Origin: Dicaeum eximium
Taxonomy: Eukaryota > Chordata > Aves > Passeriformes > Dicaeidae
Reading direction: 5' to 3'
Assembly (NCBI GenBank): GCA_013396995.1
Contig: VWZP01003889.1
Span: 682,001 to 746,000, forward strand
DNA: 64,000 nt
A program made the translations under genes and the position numbers. Positions within the stretch are counted from its first letter, which is position 1; the number at the start of each line of letters is the position of its first letter. This document shows, piece after piece, positions 1 through 11,203 of this stretch. A model generated the notes under the pieces. It worked only from the letters and a program-made list of their open reading frames with translations, made no database searches and was not told the DNA's origin.

Positions 1-3000
1 AATTTTCAGCTGTAGTTTTCTGCAGTTGTGGAAGCTCTCTGCTTTAATTGGCTCACAAATGTATTTTTCTTCTCTTGCGGAGAAACAGGACACATGGATT
101 TTATTTCATCTTTGCAGCATTTCTTGGCATGATTTTGGAGGCATGGTTATATTTTAAGCAGCTCTTATATGAGTGCCAAAGGCAAACTGACTCTGTGAAT
201 TGACCCCAGCAGCACTGCAGGGACTTGCAAACACTTGTGCTTATTCCTGTTTCTGAGAGCAAGGAAACACGAAGGTGTTGGCAGTGCAACACTTCCCTTT
301 TCAAGGATCCCAGTAAATACATAATCTGCCATATGCAGCTGTGGGAAAATATGGGGTTATAAACTCATGTGGAACCTAGAGAAGACAGAAGGGAAAGATC
401 AGAAATCACAGGAAAAGCAAAAGGAAAATAAAAAGCTAAAGAAAATACTATTTTGAATTTCTTTTCGATACCAGGAGTTGAAAGAAGGGAGAACAGTATT
501 GAGGCAGGGTCTGAATTTAAACTTACCAAAATTGTTGGTACCCAGTGAGCAAATAATGTTGCCAAGTCATGATGTATGGTTATGTTTTATAATTGTTTTG
601 GGGTTTGTTATGATAGGCATGTGGGATAAATAGGAAAGTCAACTTATGAATACAGATTGTTGTATCTACATTTGTTTGAAGACTTTGGTTCTTTTAGGTC
701 AGATTCTTGTCTTTGCAATACTGAATTCTCAATGTTAGCTTTAGCAGGGGTTATTTTTAGAAAACCATATACACTAGTGAAAGTGTGAAACTGAAAATTT
801 TAAAGCTGTCCTGTCTCACGTCTTGTAGCATGTTTTGTGTCCTCCTCTTCCCCTGAAGAAAAAGAAGTTCCATTAAGCTGTATTTCTTCAGCAGCTTTTT
901 ACAGACTTAAAGCTAAGGTTGCCAGCAATCCCTTTTTTCTATTAAAGAGGTCCCCAAATGAAATATAAAACTGCAAACTGTCACTGAAGTTATGGGAGGT
1001 TCCCTTGTGGGATGATTATTTGAACCTAATAAATTCTGCCAAGTTCTTGAGAAAGAGCTGTTGGATCTCTGTGGGCGTATAGGGGGTAATTTCTTGACCC
1101 ACACAGCTGCAAATTGACATCATAAGGTTTATTTCATGATCAGAAGTACTACTTTCAAAAAAAAAGATAAGTATTCAGGTCCAAGGACAACATGTAGCTT
1201 TTATAGGAAATTTTGATTAGTTGTGTAGATGATATCATTTCCCAGATACTTGACTTTTCTGAGTCCCAGAGTGGTACTGTTGGGAGTGGTGGAGAAACAC
1301 CCTGTTCCCACTGCCAGCAGTGTTAGATGAGAACTGGGGGCTGGTGACAAGTGGTGTCTTTTTGCACTGTTCAGCTGCCCCTGCTTTCTTTCTTCCATTC
1401 TTAGCAATGATATGATTATCATTATATTGCAGCTATTGAGAGAAAAACCTTTGAAAATGAATGCTTACCAATGTAAGAATGTTGGTTTAATTGTATGTCC
1501 ATTTTTTTGGAAAGGAGATTCTGTAAAACATCTTGATCCAGGAAACATGCACTTAGAAATATAAATCTAGAAGATATAAGAACAGAAAAGTGGATTATTA
1601 GCAGAGAAGTGGGGTTTATTTTCCCATCCCAGCAGCACTTTGAAGAGGGGAAAAAGAAAAGAAGGAGGTAGGGAGGAAGTAAGGAAGGCAAACGATGAGT
1701 GATTTTATTATGGGGATGATGGTTGCTGTGATCTGTTATTTGGGGTTTTTTTCAAATCACTGAAAGCTTACTAGCTTTTACTAGCCATTTTACTAGCTTA
1801 CTGGCCATTTCAAAGGTGCATGACTCTATGAAAAGGCTTCTATATTTATGCAAGGGTGTCTGCAGGTAAATTTGACCTTCCAGCACATGGCCCCCTGATG
1901 CCTGAGTGTTAAGGCTGAATCCTGAAAGGAAGCTTGTACCAGAGGAATCTGGTCCTGGTGTGAATCATGTGTGTGAGCTGAGTACAGTTCCATGTAGACA
2001 CAAACTCAACTTAAAGACCAGGACCTGATTATGCTGTAACCATCAGCATAAAGATTGTGTGAACATTCATCCCTTAGCAGCTGCAAAGCAAGCTGCAGTT
2101 CTCTAATAGTAGGTCATTGTATTGCTGTGTTAAAATTTATGTCTATCTGGATGGCTGGGCTGTCTAACAGATCTCTTGTAGAAACCAGTTATGTTGGCTG
2201 GCACTCTTTTTCTTTCCAGAATTATCATGAGTAGCCCATAAAATGTTAAATAGATTAAAACACTTTCCTTTCTTCCATTTGTTCTCCTAAACCACTGATA
2301 ACATTTCACACTCAGTTTCCTTCTGATGTAATACACACAGTGTGGCTATACATCAGAGAGCTGCATGGTAATTGCATGGAAAAGTGATTACCATCTCTCT
2401 TCCATATAATTAAGATCAAAGTTTAAATTTCTAATCTTTGATGTCCTCATTATGGTCACCTTATTCATTAAAAAAGTTGGAAAATTCACTTCTTGGTAAC
2501 ACAGGAAATGATTAAGTAAAGACTCTGGCATTTAATCTGGGTAATAAAATCAGAGCTGATAATCATTCTTTATTTTGCATTGATTGTAATTAACCTAATT
2601 CCTTCAAATGTGTAGATAGTGTATCTTAAATATCAGTATCTATTATTTAATGCCATTTAAAATTGTCCAATATGTAAGTTGATATTGTAAAACTGAATCA
2701 ATGGAAAGATTGTCCTGGTATTTGAGGGGGAAAAAAACCCGAGTATTCTTCAGAGTAGCAGTGAATTGTCTCCAAGAGGTTTCTGTTTGTTTATTTGTTT
2801 ACTTGTTTTCTTATATTTTGTTCATAAGCAGGAGTTGGTTTGACTGTTAAACTGGTGAAAGTTTTAGGCCTTGCACAAACAATCAAACCTGTTTATGCCC
2901 CAAGTGAATGCACTCTCGGGACTGACAGCAAGATAAGGCAGTAGGGCTGGAAAGTGAATCTTTTGTGCAGCTTTGAGAACAAGCCATTAAAAGACTGTAA

Positions 3001-5312
3001 GAAATTCAGAGAGGCATAATGCAAGTATTGGGAAATACATGTCTGCTGTCTCTCTGTGGAGGGCAGAAGCACACCTCGGATGTCAGTGTCATTTTATAGT
3101 GGCAGCTGAAGAGTAAAGAGACCTTTTGGTGCTAGTGGGAGTTTTGATATGTACCTCAATGGAATTAACTTTAAATGCTTATCATAGATTATTTCTGTGG
3201 ACATTCTTGAAATAAACTAGCCACTGTAAAATTGCTTCCTAAAGCAATACATCACACAATCCATCATGCAGAGCTGGGTGATGTGTAGTGTTTAAACTGA
3301 CCCCAAAAGTAGCCCCGCTATCCCCTCCAAAAGAAGCTTAAGAAACCATCACTGTCAGTTCTCACCCACTGAGAAACTTGCTGAGGTTCTGTTTGTTGTT
3401 CCTTTTTTACTGGAGAAATCCACTAAGGGTATCACATTTGATTTAAAATACTTTTTGGTTTTTAAGTACTTTCTGGCTTAGAGAAAGGCTTATAAATGTA
3501 ATCGTTCCTCTCCTATTCCTAAGTGTCTAGAAATATATCTATATCTATATACAGCAGATGTATGTATAACCTAGATATAGAACATGTATAAATGAAATGT
3601 GATCACTGTGTTAGTTTTGTTCTCATATTTAAAGGGAGGAAAGCAGGCTGACTCATGATATTTTCACTTGTGTGGGATGTGTTAATCTGTTGGAAAGTTA
3701 CCTAGTCAAACATGGATATTTCTGATGTATTATTGTAGAAAGTTGGAAGAACTTACACATAATTGTAACTGGTCTGAGGCTCCTATTCTTGGAAGTAATG
3801 ATAAACACTTCGTGAAAACAGCTGTGTCAATGTGTAGTGCTTCTGGAAACCTTGCTCTGTGCAATGAGCAGAAATTGGACGTATTGTTCTGCCCCTCATT
3901 GCAGATAATAATGATTATATACTTCCTGAATCGTGTGTTTTCTGCAGAGCTCACTTGACAGCATTTCCAGACATTGCTTCACAGTGTTAGTAATTAGTGT
4001 AATCACAACTGAATTGGTTAAGCACACCAAAAAAATGCCGTTCTTTTCCTGATGCTCAAGATAATGGTAAATCAAGCATAACATGTTGTGGCTGAGTCTG
4101 TAACCAAGTAATCCTGATTTCAGTACATGATACAGCAACTAAACAGATAGGTCTGACTGAATTTGAGAACACATGCATTCATTATATGCTTGCTAATTAA
4201 CTGAGTGATTACCTTGAAGATGGCCTGTGCTATCCACAGCCAAAGCCAGATACTGAATCAGCACGTTATTGTATTTATAAGACAGTTCTTATTGTAGGAT
4301 ATTTTATCTCTCTTTCCTCCCCAGGGTTTACATAAGTCTATTTGGCAAAATAATAATTTCTCTCTTCATCTTTCTTTCACCTTAGACAGGATATTCCCAC
4401 AGACCATCCAATTTAATTTCCATACAGCCAGCACAGACACTTTTACATTTTAATTTGCATTCCACTGGCAGATGCAGCCTGCATAGAACTATTTTGCATT
4501 TTGTACAACTTCATGGTAGCCTGTTCTTTTATTCTGTGTTTATCTTGGGGGAAAATAATGACAAACTTCCCTTTTAAAACTGACATTTTATTTTCTTTGT
4601 AAGGAAAATAGTGTATTTGGCTTCAATGAAAAATCTTATTGTTGTTCTAGAAACTGCATTCTCCCATTCTATTTCACCTTTTGTGCTGTAAACCACCTTT
4701 TTTTTGGTCATAAAATAGACTTATCACTTCTGCCTGCATACATTTCTTCCTATGAATTTTGATGGTGAAAATATAATTTACTCCAGCGTATGCTTTAGTC
4801 TTCTTTGTACCCTATTTCAAAAAATGTATTCTAGGATACAATAATGCAATTATTTTTCTTTTCTCAGATGACATCCTTCTTAATAGTATTATATATCCTA
4901 CAAAATGGTAATCAGGGTGCTGAATGAGTTTACCTCTTTGTGTGTTCAGTGAGACTTGACAAATTCTGCATGAACCTTCCCAGAACTGAGCTAGCCATTA
5001 GTGATTATGTTTGGGGTTTTTTCCTTCACTTTATTATAAGCAGCACTACCTGCTTTAATTTTCTGCGTCCTTCAGCAAAGAATATTCAGGTATTGGTAGC
5101 ACCACAGCACAGTGGTTATAAAGTTAAGGAAATTATTTTGCTGCAGGGCTGGCAGCCCTAATGGGATGGTATTGTTGGAAGTGACAGTAGCTCAGCAGGG
5201 TTGCATAACTGACTGAACTCTGCCACGCAGGTTAAATAAAATATCAGAGCTCGGCACAGCGCATCACATTGTCAATAGTCTTCGTTTGTGTCTGGTGTGT
5301 TGGTATTTGCAG
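1..5312 (+). other. DPP10 intron (3' part), upstream of the first visible exon
   Basis: The exon at 5313 opens with the last base of a split codon, so an upstream coding exon must exist. I looked here for the expected preceding DPP10 segment, the propeller-to-hydrolase linker, and did not find it, so this stretch reads as intron. It is AT-rich. It contains an imperfect tandem repeat of a TTACTAGC-type unit at about 1768-1810 and a short TATC/TATA-rich patch near 3530-3560. A conserved-looking AT-rich block at 2400-2660 carries TCF/LEF-like and homeodomain-like motifs. No repeat family was recognised. A very short or divergent exon could have been missed. Confidence 0.75.
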
Positions 5313-5507
5313 TGATGAAGCTCCAGGCAGCCAGTTGGTTACAGATAAGTTTCACATTGACTGGGACTCAGTGCTTGTCAACTCTGATAATGTCATCGTA
5401 GCTCGATTTGATGGCAGAGGGAGTGGATTTCAAGGCCTCAAGATCCTGCAGGAGGTCCATCGGTGCTTAGGATCTGTGGAAGTGAAGGACCAAATAGCAG
5501 CTGTAGA
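5313..5507 (+). CDS. DPP10: DPP10 exon: start of hydrolase domain, DGRGSGFQG segment
   Basis: This exon encodes 64 residues from DEAPGSQLVTDKF through VEVKDQIAAV, plus two bases of the next codon. The DGRGSGxQG motif and the following helix are hallmarks of the prolyl oligopeptidase S9B family (DPP4, DPP6, DPP10); the wording KILQEVHR and VTDKFHIDWDS is DPP10-like. The acceptor is TTTGCAG at 5306-5312, and the exon enters with the third base of a split codon. The end at 5507 is set by reading frame: only the donor GTACGT at 5508 joins the next exon as GA|A TCA CTT CTG. A rival donor GTATGT lies 4 nt downstream. One residue reads Cys (HRCLG) where I recall Arg in the human protein. DPP10 is a type II membrane glycoprotein that modulates Kv4 potassium channels; this part is extracellular. 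Confidence 0.94.
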
Positions 5508-6780
5508 GTACGTATGTGCAATCTCTTCTTGTCTTTCACCCTGCCTCCACCTGGAGGAATGAGCATCTGGACTAAAACTGCCCAGAATGTTTGCTCTGCA
5601 TTGTTAATGTTTGCTTTTTAATGCAGTTGCAAATTTTGGAACCGTAATCCTTCCATTACAAACAGCAAGTAAAAAAATAAATGTTTTTGGGTTTTTCTTT
5701 GAGTTGGTGCTTCTCTTTGATAAAGCTGTCCTGCTCTGTGCAATCCAAATATGCCACCTGAGCTAATTCATATTTGTCTATATTCTGTAGGTAAATCTCT
5801 TGCTGTCCACATTAACATATAAATGCATTTGTTACAATATTTTAGGTCTATACCATAGGATACTGCTCTCATTTCCACCACAGAGTTCTGCAGTAATCAC
5901 ACAAACCAGATGGAGTTCTGGTGGTGTAAATGAGAGCAACATTTTGGCAAATGCCTGCTATTTCTCATTCACATTATCGTTCATAGACTGATACAAGTCT
6001 ACCAGCTGCAGAAAAGAGTAATTTCTGTTTGTGGAGTAGTCATGTATAGCTTTGACAACACTCCTTACTCAGAGTGCACGTGTCCAAATGGCTCATGCCA
6101 AAGTCTGGATGGACTTTTTCTGGGGTTTCCCAGGGAAAGACAGATTTTTAGCCAGATATTTTTTCTTCTTTTGAAAAGGATCAATGCTTTAACCATCCAT
6201 GAATAAGCAGCTGTGTCTGATGTTTCCCCTCAGGTTATTCTGTCTTTTCTGTGTAAAATTCACCACAGATCATTAACGGCCTTGACGAGAGAATTAATTA
6301 TTTGTATAATTAGCTAGATTCAAGAAGTTCCATTCATCTTACCTTCCTTTAGCTGGTGTTAGGCATCTGGTCAAAGCCAATCATTTAAGCTCTAGTCAGT
6401 GGAAAATCCTGGCATTTCCAAAGGATGACCCTCCCCAGACTGAGAGAAGATTCCAACCTGCAGGAATGCTAAAGGGTATCTCTCTTCTCGCCATTAACTG
6501 AAAAGCAGATGTAAATGGATAATTTAGACAAGATGCTTAAATTCAGATATCTAAATTAGGTGAGATGGGCCAAACACCAACTGTTTGCCTTATGAAAAAG
6601 GAATTAGGAAACAAATCACATTTCCCAGTGCAGTACTAGTTGTATGGATGTAATTTCTTCTTCTATCTGATCTCAATGTATGGCAATTCCTTAATGTTCT
6701 TTACATACTATATTCAGAAAGTAAAATCCACCATTTTACTTTGCCAAAATTAAAAAAATAAACTTTATTTTTCCTTTCAG
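5508..6780 (+). other. DPP10 intron, 1,273 bp
   Basis: GT-AG intron with donor GTACGT and acceptor TTCCTTTCAG; the phase-2 junction splits a Glu codon. It contains an ATTA-rich stretch at 6290-6320 and no recognised repeat or RNA gene. Confidence 0.85.
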
Positions 6781-6835
6781 ATCACTTCTGAAACAGCCCT
6801 TCATTGATCCTAAGAGACTGGGTATATTTGGAAAG
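6781..6835 (+). CDS. DPP10: DPP10 exon: helix leading to the nucleophile elbow
   Basis: A 55-bp exon. With the two bases carried over it encodes ESLLKQPFIDPKRLGIFGK (19 codons) and ends in phase 0. The segment FIDPKRLGIFGK is the strand entering the nucleophile elbow of the alpha/beta-hydrolase fold; in DPP4 the equivalent text is VDNKRIAIWGW. The Lys after the last Gly, where DPP4 has Trp, is typical of the inactive DPP6/DPP10 branch. The acceptor has a strong pyrimidine tract. The donor AAG|GTAATG is weaker because +5 is T. The short length, correct phase and family match make this secure. Confidence 0.95.
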
Positions 6836-9800
6836 GTAATGTGCAAAAATAGCAGGCTGTATCATCATGGTTCTTTAAGAAAGTGGTGTCAGTTCACAAA
6901 CAAATATATTTTCCTAAGACAATTTCAGTTATTAAAACGGGGGGAAAGCCATCCATAGTTTACTGTCTGTTCTGTATAGTATTTTTTTCTCAGAACGGGT
7001 ATTTAAGTCAATAAAATCAGTTTTATGCTATAGCACTATTTGCATGTCAGAATCTGAAGGAGAAAGCATTTGTTAAAAATTCTGCTTTCTGCTTTCTTTA
7101 GAAATTTTTAATAGGGACTTGGTTTCTGTGAAAGCTTGTTTCTTACAGTTTTATGTTTGGGCTGAAGTTAAATTGACAGTGTTGTCCTATAAAATACAGG
7201 TTTTATATCTGAATGTTTTACTGACCCTTGAGCTTAGCTGAGCACCTACCCTGTGGTACTGTCAGCAAGTTCCTTGTTTCACCAGGGAGAAATCTTGCCT
7301 TTGCTATTTTATCAGCTGCATGTCATTGCCCCTAGCCTGAGATACAATGAGGCAAAGGCTCAGCTTTTAGTAGCAAACTAAACAGCATTTTACTGATGTC
7401 TATTAAAAAGCAGCAATTAGAAACACCACACAACTGCTGCTTCATCTACGAACCCTCATGTGCAACCTTTTAAATTTGTTAAAGTGATTTTTGTATTATT
7501 AAAAATGAAGCTGTTTTCTGCCTTTGAGCCCAAAGCAGTAACAAACCCTGATCAAGCACCCCCCAGTAATCACTTTTAGAAGCAGCATGTGTTTCACCAT
7601 GAAGTGCCTTAGTTCTCACTCTGCTGCTGAGTTACTGCACAGCCTCAGGCAAGTCATTTAACCTGCCTGTCTCAGCCTGTCAGGATGCAGGATGAGGAGA
7701 TTGACATTTACCTCCTGCATGGCAGCATTTCGAGCACTGGCTGATGTTTGTGACTGTTATTAGCATGAACATGACCTTCCTCAAAGATCTGAGCTCCTGC
7801 TGCACTCCTTGAGCTGAGAAAGAAACTCTCACTGCAAGAATTTCACTTGGGTCAAAACCAGGATTTGGTTTGTAAGGGAGCAGCCAGAGATTTTCCAGCT
7901 GAGCATGTACAAGCAGGACCAATTCCATCCACCAGGTGATGGTGGCACACATTTCTATTCAGGTTTTAATGCCTGGTACCAATGCATATGAAAGTACCCA
8001 TGCATAGAAGCATCAGTGTTTCTCTATTGCCTCTTCCTCTTTCAATCATTTGATTGAAAATACTGTTTCTGGAATGAAATCCCTGAGCATCCAGAATTGC
8101 TTGGTTTTGACTGCAGAAATTCTTTTCATTGGTACTTGGAAATTCCCACTTCTTTTCTGCCAGAGATTCATCAATATCTTTTTTCCTAAGAGTGATGTGA
8201 TGAGACAGTTACTGAAGAGCATGCATGTAACCATGGCTTTACATATCTGCCAAGACCTACCCCCAATTTTCTTCACAAAAATAATATTGATTGCCATGTT
8301 CCTGCATTTATTTTCTGAAAGCAGTGCTGAGGCATGAAGAGTGGGAAATTCAATAAGCTTTCAACACTGCTTTGAATCAGGGAAATTTCCCCTTTCCAAG
8401 TTAACCTTTCAGAGTTGTTCTTTTACTGTCAAAAGAAAAAAAATCATAAAATTTAAAAGTTAGTTTTATTATTAATAATAAAAAAAATCTATTTAACAGC
8501 TTCTTAGGGTTAATTGTATTTTCCTCCACTCTGCTTGTTTTAGAGTCAATTAAAAATCTACTTTAAAACTCATTTCCTTTTTATCACATACAAGAACATG
8601 ATAGCGAAACAAGTTTTTTTTTTTCTTTCTATGTATTAAATTTGCTTTACAGTGCAAACAGAATATGCTCTTTGCTTGAAAATAAGTTGACTTTGGAATG
8701 GCTTAATGCTGATCTAATAAAGCTGGACTTATGCACACTTTCATGGAGCTCTTTAAAAGGTTTCAGAACTACACAGAAGTAAAATTCTTGTCACAGTTGG
8801 TGATGTCAATGAGGCACAACAGTAACAAGGCTGTCCAGAAGAGCACAGTGGGGAAATCTGCCAGGGAAATCTTCCAATGCCCCCTTGCTTATCTCTGTGA
8901 GGGGTGCAAGCAGAAGTGATATGTGATCCAAGGGCCTTTATGAGCTGTTAGACAGCCAAGTGTGGTTCCATGGAGTTCGTGGTTTTATTCATGGAAGTGA
9001 AAAAACAGTTTTAAAATGACTTGCTATTCTACAGCCAACATCTTTCTTGAAAATGTGGCAATTAGGCTGTAACCCCAGAAACCCAGCAGATGAGTGAGGC
9101 ACCACATGTTCTTGCATCAGGGTGTATGGAATAGCAATGTCACTGTGAAATGCTTCCAAGAATTTATAAAAAACTCACTCTGTAATGTTTTTGTCCTGGA
9201 AAGCCTGGCTGGAAGCAAGGACACAGGCACAAAGGGAAGAAACTCCCAGGAGAATTAAACAAGCTCTTAATGAAAACGTGGAATAAATAATAAATAACCT
9301 GGCGATACATATCCTTGGATTAAAATTGTGCTGTGGAGCTACTGGACAAGACACAAACAGAATATTGAACAAAAGTAGAAGCAGAGAAAACCCAGAGGCA
9401 GAGGAAAGTTGCTATTCTCTTAAGATCTTTGAATTACACAAATTACAGGTGCCCACTCAGAAATTCTGTCTTAGGTGAAATCTTCTCCTGCTCATGAACA
9501 GCTCTGCATAGCTCTTGGCCTCCTGGGCTGAAATGTGTATGGGAAAGGAATAAGTCAGCTTCTCACACTCCTTTGAAAATCCAGCTCCTATTTGGTATTT
9601 TCTTCAGTATGTCCATCCCTTAATATGGATTGATTGCAAAGAACAAGAAACCTGTTTGCTTGTATTTCTTAAAAAAGGTTAAAAGGTTTTCAAATATTAC
9701 CATTCTTCCACAGAAGTCATCTGTTCAATAAATATTTAGACATGAAGAACAGGAGCAGGCAGCATTTGTAAAAGTCCATGAGAAAACTGTAAGCACTCGA

Positions 9801-10375
9801 TGCATAATCTTTTTTTGGATCAGCTGGTGTTTTGCATTATATTTTCCCTGTCATGGGATAATTTCATCTTCCTGAAGTGTGTTGTGCCAAACACAAAACA
9901 ACAACAACAACAACAAATACCTGAAGAAATACCAATTTTTCAGTACTGATGAAGGGAAAACAGATGGCAAGTAGAGAAATTTGAGGAGCCCATAATATAC
10001 GAGTAAATCATCAATTCCAGGTGCCACATTCAGAATTTCATTTTCTGTGAGTCTAGAATGATTACAGGTGTAGAGAAGTAGATTGCCAGTGTCATTTCAA
10101 GAAAATCTGGGGTTTCAAGTGAAAGCTTTCACAAAGGTTTCATGACTCTCTGGTATCAGCTCTTCCAGGGGAGATGTGTTAGACTTCGGAGATGGCGAAG
10201 AAATATTCAATACTCATTATTATTAACTGCATAGATTAAAAGTCATGACCAAGTCAATGAGATCTTTATGCACCCTTAAACTATAGAAATGATACCACTA
10301 GATTAGCACAGTGGCCTTCAGCTTTATTTTTTCTAGAATTAAATAAATCAACCAAAATTTCAATCCCATTGTTAG
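6836..10375 (+). other. DPP10 intron, 3,540 bp
   Basis: GT-AG intron, phase 0, and the longest intron that lies wholly inside the window. It holds AT-rich unique sequence and a short (CAA)n tract at 9897-9917. Open frames at 7680-7952 (minus) and 8050-8337 (plus) match no family I know and look like chance. No transposon or RNA gene was recognised. Confidence 0.85.
9897..9917. repeat. (CAA)n microsatellite
   Basis: About seven CAA units inside a DPP10 intron. Short and probably neutral. Confidence 0.85.
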
Positions 10376-10475
10376 GGATACGGTGGCTACATTACATCGA
10401 TGATCCTGAAATCCAGCGAGCGGCTCTTCAAGTGTGGAGCTGTGGAGGCCCCAATCACAGATATGAAGTTATATG
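10376..10475 (+). CDS. DPP10: DPP10 exon: nucleophile elbow with Ser replaced by Gly
   Basis: A 100-bp exon encoding 33 residues from GYGGYITSM to PITDMKLY, plus the first base of an Ala codon. Joined to the previous exon it gives FGKGYGGY at the nucleophile elbow. DPP4 reads GWSYGGY here with the catalytic Ser, so Gly at this place removes peptidase activity; as I recall, DPP6 has Asp and DPP10 has Gly. This is the best single residue for calling the gene DPP10. The Cys in LFKCGAV aligns with the DPP4 cysteine that pairs with a C-terminal Cys, and that partner is present in the last exon. The donor ATG|GTGAGT is strong. The acceptor GTTAG has a poor pyrimidine tract. Confidence 0.96.
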
Positions 10476-10983
10476 GTGAGTATTCCCTGCCCTAAACCTG
10501 TGGGATAGTTTATTCAAAATACCTGTTATTCATGGAGCTGCTTTTTATTTTAGCTAAGGGCAGATAATGTAAAAATGTTAGTGAGATTTCACCTCACTGT
10601 CTTGAGCTCTTCTTTAAGTGAGGGTAAAGCTGACACTGGGACAGTTCACCAAAACCCACAGCAGACTTGGTATTATAGACAGCACTGATTTTGCAGTTAC
10701 CTCATTTCTTAAGAATCCTTTATGTATATCAGCATGAATCAAATCTTGTATGAGGAATTAATCCTTTAAAGTTAGCAGTGAATTCCCTACGATATCCCTA
10801 CAAAATCCCTACAAAGTGGGTTTAAATGGTGCATCAAAATGGTATATTCTGTGTCTCTAAATGAACATCTCCACTTCATGGCTTAAATAGCTCCTGACTC
10901 GAGGTCGGAAATGATGAGTTTTAAAATAGAAATAACTTGGAATTCACAAGGTTTGTTGTTTTGGTTTTCTTTTATTTTTACAG
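10476..10983 (+). other. DPP10 intron, 508 bp
   Basis: GT-AG intron, phase 1, with strong donor GTGAGT and acceptor TTTTTACAG. AT-rich unique sequence with nothing else recognised. Confidence 0.88.
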
Positions 10984-11042
10984 CATCAGCTTTTTCAGAA
11001 AGATACCTTGGGATTCCATCAAAAGATGAAATTACCTATCAG
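10984..11042 (+). CDS. DPP10: DPP10 exon: SAFSERYLG segment
   Basis: A 59-bp exon. With the carried-over base it encodes ASAFSERYLGIPSKDEITYQ (20 codons), ending in phase 0. The (S/T)ERYLG/MG(L/I)P motif after the nucleophile region is shared by DPP4, DPP6 and DPP10. The donor CAG|GTAAGT is near consensus and the acceptor follows a long T-rich tract. The next intron is only 88 bp. Confidence 0.95.
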
Positions 11043-11130
11043 GTAAGTTAGCATAAACAAGTAACTTAAAATGACCATTTTACTCTTAAAATGCAATTCA
11101 GTTACAGCTCTGTGTGTGTTTGTTCACTAG
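11043..11130 (+). other. DPP10 intron, 88 bp
   Basis: A very short GT-AG intron from GTAAGT to TTCACTAG. Phase 0 on both sides and strong splice signals make it real, although it is close to the lower size limit for vertebrate introns. Confidence 0.92.
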
Positions 11131-11203
11131 GCATCCAGTGTATTACACAATCTTCATGGTTTAAAAGAAGTGGATTTGTTAATAGTTCATGGGACAGCTG
11201 ATG
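11131..11203 (+). CDS. DPP10: DPP10 exon: catalytic-Asp loop HGTAD
   Basis: A 73-bp exon encoding 24 residues from ASSVLHNLHG to LLIVHGTAD, plus one base of the next Ala codon. HGTAD carries the Asp that belongs to the catalytic triad in active S9B peptidases (Asp708 of DPP4). It is kept here although the nucleophile is gone. The donor ATG|GTAAGT is strong and the acceptor is TTCACTAG. The phase-1 end matches the following exon exactly. Confidence 0.96.

Noticed and set aside
4321..4455. Acceptor-like CTCTCTTTCCTCCCCAG followed by open sequence, considered as the missing upstream DPP10 exon
   Set aside because: The translation (GLHKSIWQNNN...) does not resemble the DPP10 segment expected before DEAPGSQLVTDKF.
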